Below are positions 25,774 to 34,266 of a stretch of DNA of 64,000 nucleotides, piece after piece. The notes below the pieces were generated by a model that worked only from the letters and a program-made list of their open reading frames with translations, searched no databases and was not told the origin of the DNA. The stretch's first letter is position 1. Every line of letters starts with the position of its first letter. The DNA comes from Chryseobacterium sp. Leaf394 (GTDB taxonomy: Bacteria; Bacteroidota; Bacteroidia; Flavobacteriales; Weeksellaceae): NCBI RefSeq assembly GCF_001424105.1, contig NZ_LMQH01000011.1, positions 905,816 through 969,815 on the forward strand, given 5' to 3'. Both the position numbers and the translations under genes were made by a program.

Positions 25774-27909
25774 ATGAAGAAGAGAGTACTGTCAATACTG
25801 GCATTATCAGCAATTACAAGCATTTACGCTCAAGAGAAAGATTCTGCAAACCAAAAAAACATCAGTGAAGTTGTTATTACCGGACAATACATGCAGCAAT
25901 CAATCAATAAATCAATATATAAAGTTGAAGTAATTGATGCTGAGATGATCAAAAATATGGCAGTAACTACAGCTGCGGAAGTTCTGAACCAAAATCTGAA
26001 TATTCAGATTGCACCAGATGCAGGAGACGGAAGCTCCCGGGCAAACATCATGGGATTAGGATATGAATACACCAAAATTTTGATTGATAATATTCCTGTA
26101 GTTACAGACAGAGGCAGCGGAAATCAGATGGATTTAAGCAAGCTAAACGTAAATAATATCGAACGTATCGAAGTGGTAAAAGGAGCCATGGGCGTGGAAT
26201 ACGGAAGCAATGCTGTAACAGGTGTCATCAATATTATTACCAAGAAAAATTACAGTAAAAAAGTAAACGTAAACCTTTCACTTCAGGAAGAAACTGTGGG
26301 TAAAGATTACGACTGGTTCAAAAAAGGAAACGGCAGACACATTCAGTCTTTAAATTTAGGATATAAAATTAATCCGAACTGGACGGTGACTGCAGACATC
26401 AACCATAATGATTTTCAGGGTTACAAAGGTAAATTGAAGGGGTATAAACATTTTTCTGAAGGTAACGACGGTTTGAGAGGCTATGAGTGGCTTCCGAAAG
26501 ATCTTTTGATTACAAATGCTGCGGTAAGATATGCTAAGAACAATACTTCATTATTTTATAAAGTTAATTTCCTGAGAGAAAATATCAACTCGAGAAATAA
26601 AGTAGTGCAGGAATTTCCGCTTACTGGGGGAAACCGTACTTACGTTGCAGACGATACCGACTTCTTTACAAACCGATGGATTCATCAGTTTAATATTCAG
26701 ACAAAATTGGGAAGAATCAATTATTTAGGAGATTTCTCATATCAAACTCAGAAAAGAGAAAATCAGGATTATCGATTTGATGTTCCGAACAGAACAGAGA
26801 TTTCCAGAGCTGAAAAAAACACATATTATGATTCTAAAGTCCTGTATTCAAGAGGGATGTTCAGTAATTTCTTAGACAGCGAAAAAATTAATTTTCAGTT
26901 AGGATACGAGTTGGACAGAACCAGCGGTTTTGCCACTGCAGCCACACTTACGAACAATACAGCAAACGTAGATAATATTAACAGAGCCATCTTCAGCTAT
27001 GCCAATTTCATCTCTGCAGAATGGAAAGTTTCAGATGATTTATCATTAAGACCGGGATACCGTCTGGCATTAAGCGATCGCTTTAATTCTCAAAACAACT
27101 ATTCATTAACGGCACGTTACAGCACTTCTGAAAAATCAGATCTAAGAGCTGTTTTCGGATCATCCAATAGATTTCCAACGTATGAAGAGCTGTATTCTTA
27201 CACCGTTGATTCAAATCACGACATCAGAGGAAACGAAAATTTAAAACCGGAGACGGGATATTCAGTTGGTTTATTTTGGGATTACAAAACTAAAAGTACC
27301 AACAACTGGAACTTCGATGTAAGCGTATCCGGGATGTATCTGGATGTACAGGACAGAATTCAGAATGTAATTATCAGCAACAGTCCGCTTAGATTTACTT
27401 ATCTAAATATCAACAAGTACAATTCTCTTATTTTCGGAGGAAATTTTTCAGCGAAAAAAGATAATTTCTCTTTAAATGCCGGAGTTTCTGTAATGGGAAT
27501 TTCTCAGGAGCTGATTGCCGGAAATGTAACCTCACCGGATGATTACAATTTTTATACAGAAGCCAATTTAGCAACTACTTATACACTTCCTCAGACGAAA
27601 ACCCTGTTTGCTTTATACTACAAATATACCGGCGTAATGAAACAGTTTGTACAGGAGACCAATGCTGATATTTCGGCTCCTGCGAATTTTATTTTGGGTG
27701 AAATGGGAGATTTCAATATGCTGAATTTCACTGTTTCTCAGCCATTCTTTAATAATCATTTTGAAGTAGCTGCAGGGGTTAAAAATATATTTGATGTCAG
27801 CAGTCTGAGAAATACAATTATACAGGGTGATGCTCACAACGCTACAGTGGGAGATTCTAATCTTTTTTATGGCAGAAGCTATTTTGTAAGACTAAACTAT
27901 AATTTTTAA
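25774..27909 (+). CDS. TonB-dependent outer membrane receptor, probable haem receptor
   Basis: A 711-residue outer-membrane protein with a signal peptide (about 1-19), a TonB box-like SEVVITGQ (about 30-37), a plug domain (about 45-160, with VEVVKGAMGVEYGSNAVTGVINII) and a 22-strand type barrel ending in the aromatic RLNYNF. Being followed by hmuY, hmuTUV and hemS makes it the likely haem or haemoprotein receptor (HmuR role). Its promoter carries a Fur-like box. Substrate is inferred from neighbours, since receptor plugs of this type also serve other iron compounds. Confidence 0.9.
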   Translation: MKKRVLSILALSAITSIYAQEKDSANQKNISEVVITGQYMQQSINKSIYKVEVIDAEMIKNMAVTTAAEVLNQNLNIQIAPDAGDGSSRANIMGLGYEYTKILIDNIPVVTDRGSGNQMDLSKLNVNNIERIEVVKGAMGVEYGSNAVTGVINIITKKNYSKKVNVNLSLQEETVGKDYDWFKKGNGRHIQSLNLGYKINPNWTVTADINHNDFQGYKGKLKGYKHFSEGNDGLRGYEWLPKDLLITNAAVRYAKNNTSLFYKVNFLRENINSRNKVVQEFPLTGGNRTYVADDTDFFTNRWIHQFNIQTKLGRINYLGDFSYQTQKRENQDYRFDVPNRTEISRAEKNTYYDSKVLYSRGMFSNFLDSEKINFQLGYELDRTSGFATAATLTNNTANVDNINRAIFSYANFISAEWKVSDDLSLRPGYRLALSDRFNSQNNYSLTARYSTSEKSDLRAVFGSSNRFPTYEELYSYTVDSNHDIRGNENLKPETGYSVGLFWDYKTKSTNNWNFDVSVSGMYLDVQDRIQNVIISNSPLRFTYLNINKYNSLIFGGNFSAKKDNFSLNAGVSVMGISQELIAGNVTSPDDYNFYTEANLATTYTLPQTKTLFALYYKYTGVMKQFVQETNADISAPANFILGEMGDFNMLNFTVSQPFFNNHFEVAAGVKNIFDVSSLRNTIIQGDAHNATVGDSNLFYGRSYFVRLNYNF

Positions 27910-27919
27910 AATATTTAAA

Positions 27920-29041
27920 ATGAAAAAAATACTATTTGGATTATTGGTGGGAACCGCTTTGCTTTCAACATCTTGTATCAATGATAACGAAGATGCTATA
28001 GCTGTAGCGCCAATCGATGGAGCTTTGGTAAATTTAAGTGTTGGCGGAGCTACACAGCCAAATCAAATCTGGTTTGATTTAAGCGAAAACCAATTCATCA
28101 AAACAAAAAGAACCGACTGGGATTTTGCTTTCTATTCAGGAAGTTCATTTAAAGTAATTTTAAACTCATCTATTCAGATGGCGGCTACAAAAATTCCTGA
28201 TGCAACCAATATTGATGCGGTTACCACTGCAAATGTTGCTGCTCTTCAGCCTTTGGTTCAGGTAGCCAGTTTCAGTGCTGCCAACGAAGCTTATATTGAT
28301 GATGTTGCAGGAAATTTTCCTACAGGATACACCGCTATCGGTGAAGTGAAATCTTTAGATTCGGACAATGGAATTTATCTTGTAAATATGGGGAAAGACG
28401 TTTATCACGGCGCTGTAGCAGTCGGTGCGGTTACATATAACGGAGATCCGAGAGGCTGGATGAAAATTCAGGTGGTAAGATCAGGCGAAGGTTACAAAAT
28501 AAAATATGCTAAACTGGACGATACCACCCATAAAGAATTTACAGTTGCTAAAAATCAGTTATACAACTACAGCTTTGTTACCTTAAATCATCTTACTGCT
28601 CAACCGGCAGCACAGGTTTCTATCCAACCGGAAAAAAAGAAATGGGATCTTTGCTTTTCAGTGGGTCTAAATATCATTCCTGGAACGGGAAGTTATATTT
28701 ACGCAGATTTTATTCAACATAATAATGTCGGTAATGTCGGTGTTTATGAGGTTAAAGTTACCGCACCGGAAACCGGAGTTAATGCGTACAATAAATTTGA
28801 AGCTGCCAATATTGATCAGTCAAAATTCATCTACAATGACCACAGAGTTTTAGGAGCTAACTGGAGATCAACTGCGGGAGTAAACGGTCCTGAAGTGCTT
28901 GGAGACCGTTTCTACGTTGTAAAAGATGCAGACGGATATTACTTCAAACTGAGATTCACAAGATTAACAAAAGCAACCACCGACAGCCAGGGAACTGCAG
29001 GCGAAAGAGGATACCCTTCATTTGAATTTAAACCTTTGTAA
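27920..29041 (+). CDS. hmuY: HmuY-family haem-binding lipoprotein
   Basis: A 373-residue lipoprotein (lipobox STSC, Cys19) lying 10 bp after the TonB receptor. The opening of the mature domain, LVNLSVGGATQPNQIWFDL, and later KRTDWDFAFYSGSSF and KKWDLCFSVGLN are the paired strands of the HmuY fold, here clearly duplicated within the domain. HmuY proteins sit on the surface, take haem from host or environmental haemoproteins and pass it to the receptor. It is longer than Porphyromonas HmuY. The 122-bp gap after it may contain an internal promoter for hmuT. Confidence 0.88.
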   Translation: MKKILFGLLVGTALLSTSCINDNEDAIAVAPIDGALVNLSVGGATQPNQIWFDLSENQFIKTKRTDWDFAFYSGSSFKVILNSSIQMAATKIPDATNIDAVTTANVAALQPLVQVASFSAANEAYIDDVAGNFPTGYTAIGEVKSLDSDNGIYLVNMGKDVYHGAVAVGAVTYNGDPRGWMKIQVVRSGEGYKIKYAKLDDTTHKEFTVAKNQLYNYSFVTLNHLTAQPAAQVSIQPEKKKWDLCFSVGLNIIPGTGSYIYADFIQHNNVGNVGVYEVKVTAPETGVNAYNKFEAANIDQSKFIYNDHRVLGANWRSTAGVNGPEVLGDRFYVVKDADGYYFKLRFTRLTKATTDSQGTAGERGYPSFEFKPL

Positions 29042-29163
29042 TTTTTAAACAGTTTTCTCTCCCTTTTAGGGTCGGGGCAAAGAAAAATTCTTTTAAAATA
29101 TCCGTATTTAAAACACCCAACACCCATCATCCAACATCTAACGTCTAATAAATCAAATAAACA

Positions 29164-30042
29164 ATGAAAAAATTCATTCTTGCAGCTTCTGTCCTTATCG
29201 CAGTTTACTCCTGCAAAAAAGAAGAGACAAAATCAACTGAAAACAATACCGAAGCAAAATCTGAAGCTCCGAAAACCAACCATAAAATCGTAACCTTGAA
29301 CGGCGGAATTACAGAAATCGTTGCCGCTTTGGGTCACGAAAAAGAAATCGTTGCAACTGATGTTACCAGCACTTATCCGGAAGCGTTAAAAACTTCTGCT
29401 GAAAATTTAGGTCACGTAAGATCAATCACAATCGAACCGATTATGGCGGTTTCTCCAACCCTGATTTTGGCTTCAGATAAAGACATCAACCCTGATTTAA
29501 TGGGGAAAATAAAGTCTTCAGGAATAAAAACGGAAACTTTCAAACAGGAATATACTGTGGAAGGAACCAAAAAATTAATCGCTGACGTTGCAAAAGCGAT
29601 CGGAAATAATGATTATCAGAAATTAAATGATAAAATTGATACTGATTTAGCACAGGTTCAGACATTAAGTAAGAAACCAAAAGTTCTCTTCATCTACGCA
29701 AGAGGAAATATGATGATGGTTTTAGGTAGAAACACACCAATGGCAGCATTGATCGGTATCGCAGGCGGAGAAAATGCAGTGAATGATTTTGAAGATTTCA
29801 AACCTTTAACGCCAGAAGCCGTTGTAAAAGCAAATCCTGATGTATTATTCCTTTTCACAAGCGGATTGGAAAGCTCAGGAGGAATCGAGGGTGTTCTGAA
29901 AGCTCCGGGAGTTGCGCAAACCAACGCCGGAAAAAACAAGAAAGTGATTGCTATGGATGGAGGCCTTATTTCAGGTTTCGGACCAAGACTGGGAGAGGCT
30001 GCAGTTTCATTAAACAAACTTTTAATTGAAAACGCACAGTAA
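29164..30042 (+). CDS. hmuT: Haem ABC transporter substrate-binding lipoprotein HmuT
   Basis: A 292-residue class III periplasmic binding protein with lipobox VYSC (Cys17) and a charged, low-complexity linker (about 20-40). The two lobes are recognisable: KIVTLNGGITEIVAALGHEKEIVATD at the N-terminal lobe, SPTLILASDKD, then FIYARGNMMMVLGRNTPMAALI and FLFTSGLESSGG in the C-terminal lobe. It presents haem to the permease HmuU. Its stop lies 17 bp inside the next gene, so the two are coupled. Confidence 0.92.
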   Translation: MKKFILAASVLIAVYSCKKEETKSTENNTEAKSEAPKTNHKIVTLNGGITEIVAALGHEKEIVATDVTSTYPEALKTSAENLGHVRSITIEPIMAVSPTLILASDKDINPDLMGKIKSSGIKTETFKQEYTVEGTKKLIADVAKAIGNNDYQKLNDKIDTDLAQVQTLSKKPKVLFIYARGNMMMVLGRNTPMAALIGIAGGENAVNDFEDFKPLTPEAVVKANPDVLFLFTSGLESSGGIEGVLKAPGVAQTNAGKNKKVIAMDGGLISGFGPRLGEAAVSLNKLLIENAQ

Positions 30043-31066
30043 ATTATTTTTTTATATTACACTAAGTGCCATACTGCTTGTTTTAATAGCAGTATGGTCT
30101 CTTGGTACAGGAGTTTACGATTTCGGAGGGAAATCTGCTTTTGAAGTTCTGGGAAAAGTAATCAGAGGAGATTCAGATCTTTCCATAAGCGATAAATATG
30201 TAGTCTGGGATGTAAGAGCAGCAAGAATTGTCATGGCAATCCTTATCGGAAGTATGCTTTCGGTATCGGGCACCAGCCTGCAGGGATTATTCAGAAACCC
30301 ATTGGCAACAGGAGATTTAATCGGACTTACAGCGGGAGCAACGCTGATGGCAGCAATTACAATTGTTTTAGGAGGATATTTCAGAGAATATCTTCCTGAA
30401 GCAGTGCAGTTTTCGCTTGTCGGGATCGCAGCTTTCGCAGGTTCTCTACTCGCCATGCTGTTGGTTTACAGAATTTCCACGAGCGGAGGCAAAACCAATG
30501 TAGTGATGATGTTGCTCAGCGGTGTCGCAATTTCAGCAATAGGATTTTCCATTGTCGGATTTCTGATTTACATTTCAAAAGACGATCAGCTGAGAGATTT
30601 AACATTCTGGAACATGGGAAGTCTCGCCGGTGCAACCTGGACGAAAAATGCAATTTTAGCTGTAGTTCTCATTTTCTCATTCAGTATTCTGCTTCCGAAA
30701 GGTAAAGCTTTAAATGCAATGATGCTGGGCGAAAAAGATGCGCAACACTTGGGAATTAATGTTGAAAGACTAAAAAAGCAAATCGTAATAATCGTTTCAC
30801 TAATGGTGGGAACGTGCGTTGCATTTTCAGGAACCATCGGATTTGTAGGTTTAATTGTGCCTTATATTTTAAGGCTTTTATTCAAATCAAATTATGGTTT
30901 CATTCTCCCGCTTTCAGCTATTTTCGGAAGTATTTTGCTGCTCACAGCAGATACTTTCAGCAGAAGCATTGTAGAACCGTCTGAATTGCCGATCGGAATT
31001 CTTACAGCCATGATGGGAGCACCGATTTTCATCGCCATTTTAATGAAATTTAAAAAGTCAGTTTAA
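30026..31066 (+). CDS. hmuU: Haem ABC transporter permease HmuU (FecCD family)
   Basis: A 346-residue inner-membrane permease with about ten helices, of the FecCD/BtuC type. The start is TTG at 30026, overlapping hmuT by 17 bp; the first in-frame ATG is too far inside. Diagnostic regions are DVRAARIVMAILIGSMLSVSG, LQGLFRNPLATGDLIGLTAGA and, at the coupling helix, GFVGLIVPYILRLLF. Its stop overlaps the start of hmuV by 1 bp. It works as a dimer with HmuV to import haem from HmuT. Confidence 0.93.
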   Translation: MKTHSKLFFYITLSAILLVLIAVWSLGTGVYDFGGKSAFEVLGKVIRGDSDLSISDKYVVWDVRAARIVMAILIGSMLSVSGTSLQGLFRNPLATGDLIGLTAGATLMAAITIVLGGYFREYLPEAVQFSLVGIAAFAGSLLAMLLVYRISTSGGKTNVVMMLLSGVAISAIGFSIVGFLIYISKDDQLRDLTFWNMGSLAGATWTKNAILAVVLIFSFSILLPKGKALNAMMLGEKDAQHLGINVERLKKQIVIIVSLMVGTCVAFSGTIGFVGLIVPYILRLLFKSNYGFILPLSAIFGSILLLTADTFSRSIVEPSELPIGILTAMMGAPIFIAILMKFKKSV

Positions 31067-31836
31067 TGATAAAGGCACATCAAATCAATTACAGACACAA
31101 AGAATTTCACATTCTTAACAATGTGGATGTGTCCTTAGGCTTTGGCGAATTTTTAGCCATCGTCGGACCCAACGGTGCCGGAAAATCTAGTCTTCTAAGT
31201 GTTTTGGCGAATGAAGTGAAAAGCAGACAGCAGATTTTATTTAAAGATAAAAACATCACCGACTGGAAGATAACTGAACTTTCAAAACATAAAGCGAAAT
31301 TTTCCCAGCACAATTCAAACGACATTCCTTTGGAAGTGAAAGATGTTGTGATGATGGGACGTTATCCTTATTTTGATGCCCAGCCGAAAGAGGAAGATCT
31401 TCAGGCAACAGACGAAATGATGCATCAGACCGACGTTTATCATCTGAAAGACAGAGAATACAATACTTTGTCTGGCGGTGAAAAACAACGTGTTCATTTG
31501 TCGAGAGTTTTAGCTCAGCTTAAAAATGAAATCACTCAAAAACTTCTTTTTTTGGATGAACCTCTGAATAATCTGGATGTAAAACACCAGTACAAAGCTT
31601 TGGAGATCATTAAGAATTTTACTCACAATGAAAATTCGGCAGTCGTAGTTCTTCATGATTTAAATTTAGCAGCTCAGTACGCAGACAAAATTTTACTGAT
31701 GAAATCAGGAAAAGTAGCAGCATACGGAACGCCGGAAGAAGTTTTCACAGCAGAAAATATCAGCGAAGCGTACAATTTTCCCTGTACGATTTGCGACCAC
31801 CCAATCACCAACAACCCAATGATTATTTTTGGATAA
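31066..31836 (+). CDS. hmuV: Haem ABC transporter ATP-binding protein HmuV
   Basis: A 256-residue ABC ATPase. Walker A is GPNGAGKSS (34-42), the signature is LSGGEKQRVHLSR and Walker B is LLFLDEPLNNLD, followed by the H-loop VVLHDLNL. The C-terminal CTICDHP with two Cys is an extra feature. It is coupled to hmuU by a TAATG overlap and followed at 1 bp by a methyltransferase gene. The length and the motif spacing match HmuV/FecE-type subunits. Confidence 0.94.
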   Translation: MIKAHQINYRHKEFHILNNVDVSLGFGEFLAIVGPNGAGKSSLLSVLANEVKSRQQILFKDKNITDWKITELSKHKAKFSQHNSNDIPLEVKDVVMMGRYPYFDAQPKEEDLQATDEMMHQTDVYHLKDREYNTLSGGEKQRVHLSRVLAQLKNEITQKLLFLDEPLNNLDVKHQYKALEIIKNFTHNENSAVVVLHDLNLAAQYADKILLMKSGKVAAYGTPEEVFTAENISEAYNFPCTICDHPITNNPMIIFG

Positions 31837-31837
31837 T

Positions 31838-32488
31838 ATGGAAGAAAAAGATTTAAAAATATTAGCTCAGAACCTTGCAAATCCTGAAGGAGAAACAGGA
31901 TTAAAAGTAGCTGAAATGATGAATGCCACCAACATCGGAATGACGCTGGAAAGCATCAAAACATTATTAATAGAAGACGGCGAGAACATCCTCGAGATCG
32001 GTCACGGAAATGCAGCTCATGTAAAAAGTCTTTTAAATCTGGCAAACGACTTAAAATATACTGGAATTGATATTTCCGAAACCATGCACAATGAAGCCCG
32101 GAGATTAAATGATGAATTTAAAGATCAGGCTGAATTTGTACTGTATGAAGGAAAGTTATTGCCTTTTGAAGACAAGACTTTCGATAAAATTTTTACCGTC
32201 AACACGGCTTATTTCTGGAAACAACCCGTAGAATACTTAAACGAAATTTACCGCGTTTTAAAAGATAACGGAACTTTCGTTCTTACTTTCGGACAGCGTG
32301 ATTTTATGGAAACTCTGCCTTTCACGCAGTATGATTTTAAACTCTACAACTCCGATGAAATGGAAGAAACGGTTTCTAAAAGTCATTTCAAAAGAATGAA
32401 AATTTCAGAAAAAGAAGAGCAGGTACAAAGTAAAGCAGGCGGCGAAACCGTTACAAGATTATACACAGTTTTAACAATCAAAAAATAA
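31838..32488 (+). CDS. Class I SAM-dependent methyltransferase within the haem operon
   Basis: About 216 residues from the ATG at 31838; a TTG at 31829 inside hmuV is less likely. Motif I is ILEIGHGNAAH, motif II YTGIDISETM, and motif III/post I includes GKLLPFEDKTFDKIFTVNTAYFW, a UbiE/COQ5-like methyltransferase of the Methyltransf_11 group. It begins 1 bp after hmuV and ends 4 bp before hemS, so it is co-expressed with haem import and breakdown. The substrate is unknown; a porphyrin or bilin product, a menaquinone-type molecule or a detoxification target are all open. Confidence 0.9.
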   Translation: MEEKDLKILAQNLANPEGETGLKVAEMMNATNIGMTLESIKTLLIEDGENILEIGHGNAAHVKSLLNLANDLKYTGIDISETMHNEARRLNDEFKDQAEFVLYEGKLLPFEDKTFDKIFTVNTAYFWKQPVEYLNEIYRVLKDNGTFVLTFGQRDFMETLPFTQYDFKLYNSDEMEETVSKSHFKRMKISEKEEQVQSKAGGETVTRLYTVLTIKK

Positions 32489-32492
32489 ATAG

Positions 32493-33521
32493 ATGAGCAC
32501 TTTAGTTAACGAATTAAAAGAAAAATGGGAAGCTCTGAAAGCTGAAAACCCACATTTGAGAATAAGAAATGCCGCAGATCAGTTAGGCGTAAGCGAAGCT
32601 GAATTGTTGGCAACCAACGTCGGAGAAGGCGTTACTGTTCTAAGACCAGAATTTGCCAATATCTTAACCGAAGTTGAGCAGTTAGGAAAAGTAATGGCAC
32701 TTACAAGAAACGACGAATGCGTTCATGAAAGAAAAGGCGTTTACAAAAACGGAGATTTCAGCAGTCCGCACGCGCAGCTTTTTGTAAATGAAGATATCGA
32801 CTTGAGAATTTTCCAGAATCATTGGAAATCAGCTTTCGGAGTAGTGGAAGGCGACAGAAAAAGTCTTCAGTTCTTCGGTAAAGACGGTTTGGCATTGCAC
32901 AAAATCTATTTAACGAAAGACAGCAACGCTGAAGCTTTCGATACAATCGTTGAGAAATTTAAGGCTGAAGATCAAAATATTGCTTTAGAAATTGAAGCTG
33001 TTGCTCCAAAAGCAGAAGAAAAAGCAGATTCTGAAATTGATGTGGAAGGCTTCCAAAAAGCGTGGACGGAGTTAAAAGACACTCACGACTTCTTCATGAT
33101 GACCAGAAAATTCGGTGTTTCCAGAACTCAGGCTTTAAGACTGGCTCCTGAAGGTTATGCCAGGAAAATCGACAATTCAAAAGTGGTAAACGTTCTTGAA
33201 GAGGCTTCTGAAAAGAGTTTGCCAATCATGATTTTCGTTGGAAACAGAGGAATCATCCAGATCCACACGGGAGAAGTGAAGAAAACAATGTGGCACCAGC
33301 AGTGGTTCAACGTGATGGATCCTGATTTCAATTTACACTTAGATGTAACCAAAATCACCGAAGCCTGGATCGTAAAAAAACCAACAGAAGACGGTGAAGT
33401 AACGGCAATCGAGGTGTTCAACAAAGAAGGAGATTTCATCGTACAGTTCTTCGGAAAAAGAAAGCCGGGAATTCCTGAACTGCAGGAGTGGAAAGACTTG
33501 GTAGCAGGTTTGGAAAACTAA
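32493..33521 (+). CDS. hemS: Haem-degrading/haem-handling factor HemS (ChuS/HmuS family)
   Basis: A 342-residue cytoplasmic protein with the tandem repeat structure of HemS/ChuS: an N-terminal half with the FANILTEVEQLGKVMALTRND and HAQLFVNEDIDLRIFQNHW blocks, and a C-terminal half with the matching KSLPIMIFVGNRGIIQIHTG and FNLHLDVTKITEAWIVKKP. These proteins bind imported haem and release iron by ring cleavage or pass it on. It is the last gene of the operon, 4 bp after the methyltransferase, followed by a terminator. Confidence 0.93.
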   Translation: MSTLVNELKEKWEALKAENPHLRIRNAADQLGVSEAELLATNVGEGVTVLRPEFANILTEVEQLGKVMALTRNDECVHERKGVYKNGDFSSPHAQLFVNEDIDLRIFQNHWKSAFGVVEGDRKSLQFFGKDGLALHKIYLTKDSNAEAFDTIVEKFKAEDQNIALEIEAVAPKAEEKADSEIDVEGFQKAWTELKDTHDFFMMTRKFGVSRTQALRLAPEGYARKIDNSKVVNVLEEASEKSLPIMIFVGNRGIIQIHTGEVKKTMWHQQWFNVMDPDFNLHLDVTKITEAWIVKKPTEDGEVTAIEVFNKEGDFIVQFFGKRKPGIPELQEWKDLVAGLEN

Positions 33522-33545
33522 ATAGATAGTTAGATTAATTGATAT

Positions 33546-33580
33546 AAGGCCGTTTTGTATATTACAGGGCGGCCTTTTTT
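33546..33580 (+). terminator. Terminator of the haem operon
   Basis: AAGGCCG (33546-33552) and CGGCCTT (33570-33576) form a 7-bp stem with a 17-nt loop, followed by a T-run, 24 nt after hemS. Confidence 0.8.
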
Positions 33581-33633
33581 GATTTTAAATGTTAATTTAA
33601 TGGTTACAAAGCATAATTGAAACTATTCCACTC

Positions 33634-33742
33634 AGTTTGTCATCCCGTAGGGATCTATACAGAATTTTTAGAGAAGAGCATTATCGGTTTTAAGAATTAC
33701 TTCACACAAATTACGCGAAGTTTGTCATCCCGTAGGGATCTA
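33634..33742. repeat. Two copies of a 24-bp repeat (AGTTTGTCAT type)
   Basis: An identical 24-bp sequence starting AGTTTGTCATCCCGTAGG occurs at 33634-33657 and 33719-33742. The shorter core AGTTTGTCAT also occurs at 35247-35256 and 35403-35412, and inverted at 35458-35467. This is a dispersed REP-like intergenic repeat. Within it ATCCCGTAGGGAT is itself a small palindrome. Confidence 0.8.
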
Positions 33743-33792
33743 AGCGATTTTTTGGCAAAACAATCTTAAAATTAAATTAATCCTCACCAAAA

Positions 33793-34190
33793 AATATTGT
33801 CGCATTCCAAAAGTATATTCTCATATCCCAAAAGTATATTCTTTTATCCCAAAAGTAAATTCTTTTATCCCAAAACTATATTCCTGCCTCCTGAAATAAT
33901 ATTGTTGTAATGTCAAATAATATTTTCGCAATGGCGAACAATATTCTTTCGATTGCGAAGAATATTTTGCAGTGGCGGACTATGTTTTTGCGTTGGCGAA
34001 CAATATTCTTTCGATGGCAAAGAATATTTTTGCATTGGCGGACTATGTTTTTGCGGTGGCGAACAATATTCTTTCGATGGCGAAGAATATTTTTGCATTG
34101 GCGGACTATTTTCTTGCAATGGCAAACTATATTCTTGCGGTAGAAAACTCTATTTTTGCATTGTTATTCAATATTCTTATCATGGTAAAT
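33793..34190. repeat. Tandem array of 19 degenerate 21-bp units
   Basis: Nineteen consecutive units in perfect 21-bp register except one 20-bp unit (33961-33980). Almost every unit starts with (A/T)ATATT, (T)ATGTT or similar. The last two-thirds carry an internal stem, for example TTCGC/GCGAA in the unit at 33919 and TTGC/GCAA in the unit at 34107, a paired C-G to T-A change. The first units instead share a TCCCAAAAG tail. Units at 33919-33980, 33981-34043 and 34044-34106 repeat as triplets of about 63 bp. Reading frames run through the array on both strands only because 21 is seven codons; I do not call a gene here. With the two repeats before it, it fills the 745-bp hemS-chaN gap. Confidence 0.9.
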
Positions 34191-34266
34191 ATAATCATCC
34201 ATCTTACTTGAGATATTTGTGAAACCCATTATCAATATTTGTATATAAATTATTAAAAAAGAAAAT

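Noticed and set aside
14749..34190. CRISPR arrays
   Set aside because: Neither array has an invariant repeat alternating with unique spacers; the units are 21 bp, all degenerate, and no cas gene is in the window.
33910..34222. Several overlapping frames through the 21-bp array (for example MSNNIFAMANNILSIAKN...)
   Set aside because: Because the unit is 21 bp, a frame free of stops in one unit stays open in all frames that match; frames are open on both strands. The translated repeats look unlike protein repeats with conserved positions and there is no start context. I treat them as artefacts of the array.
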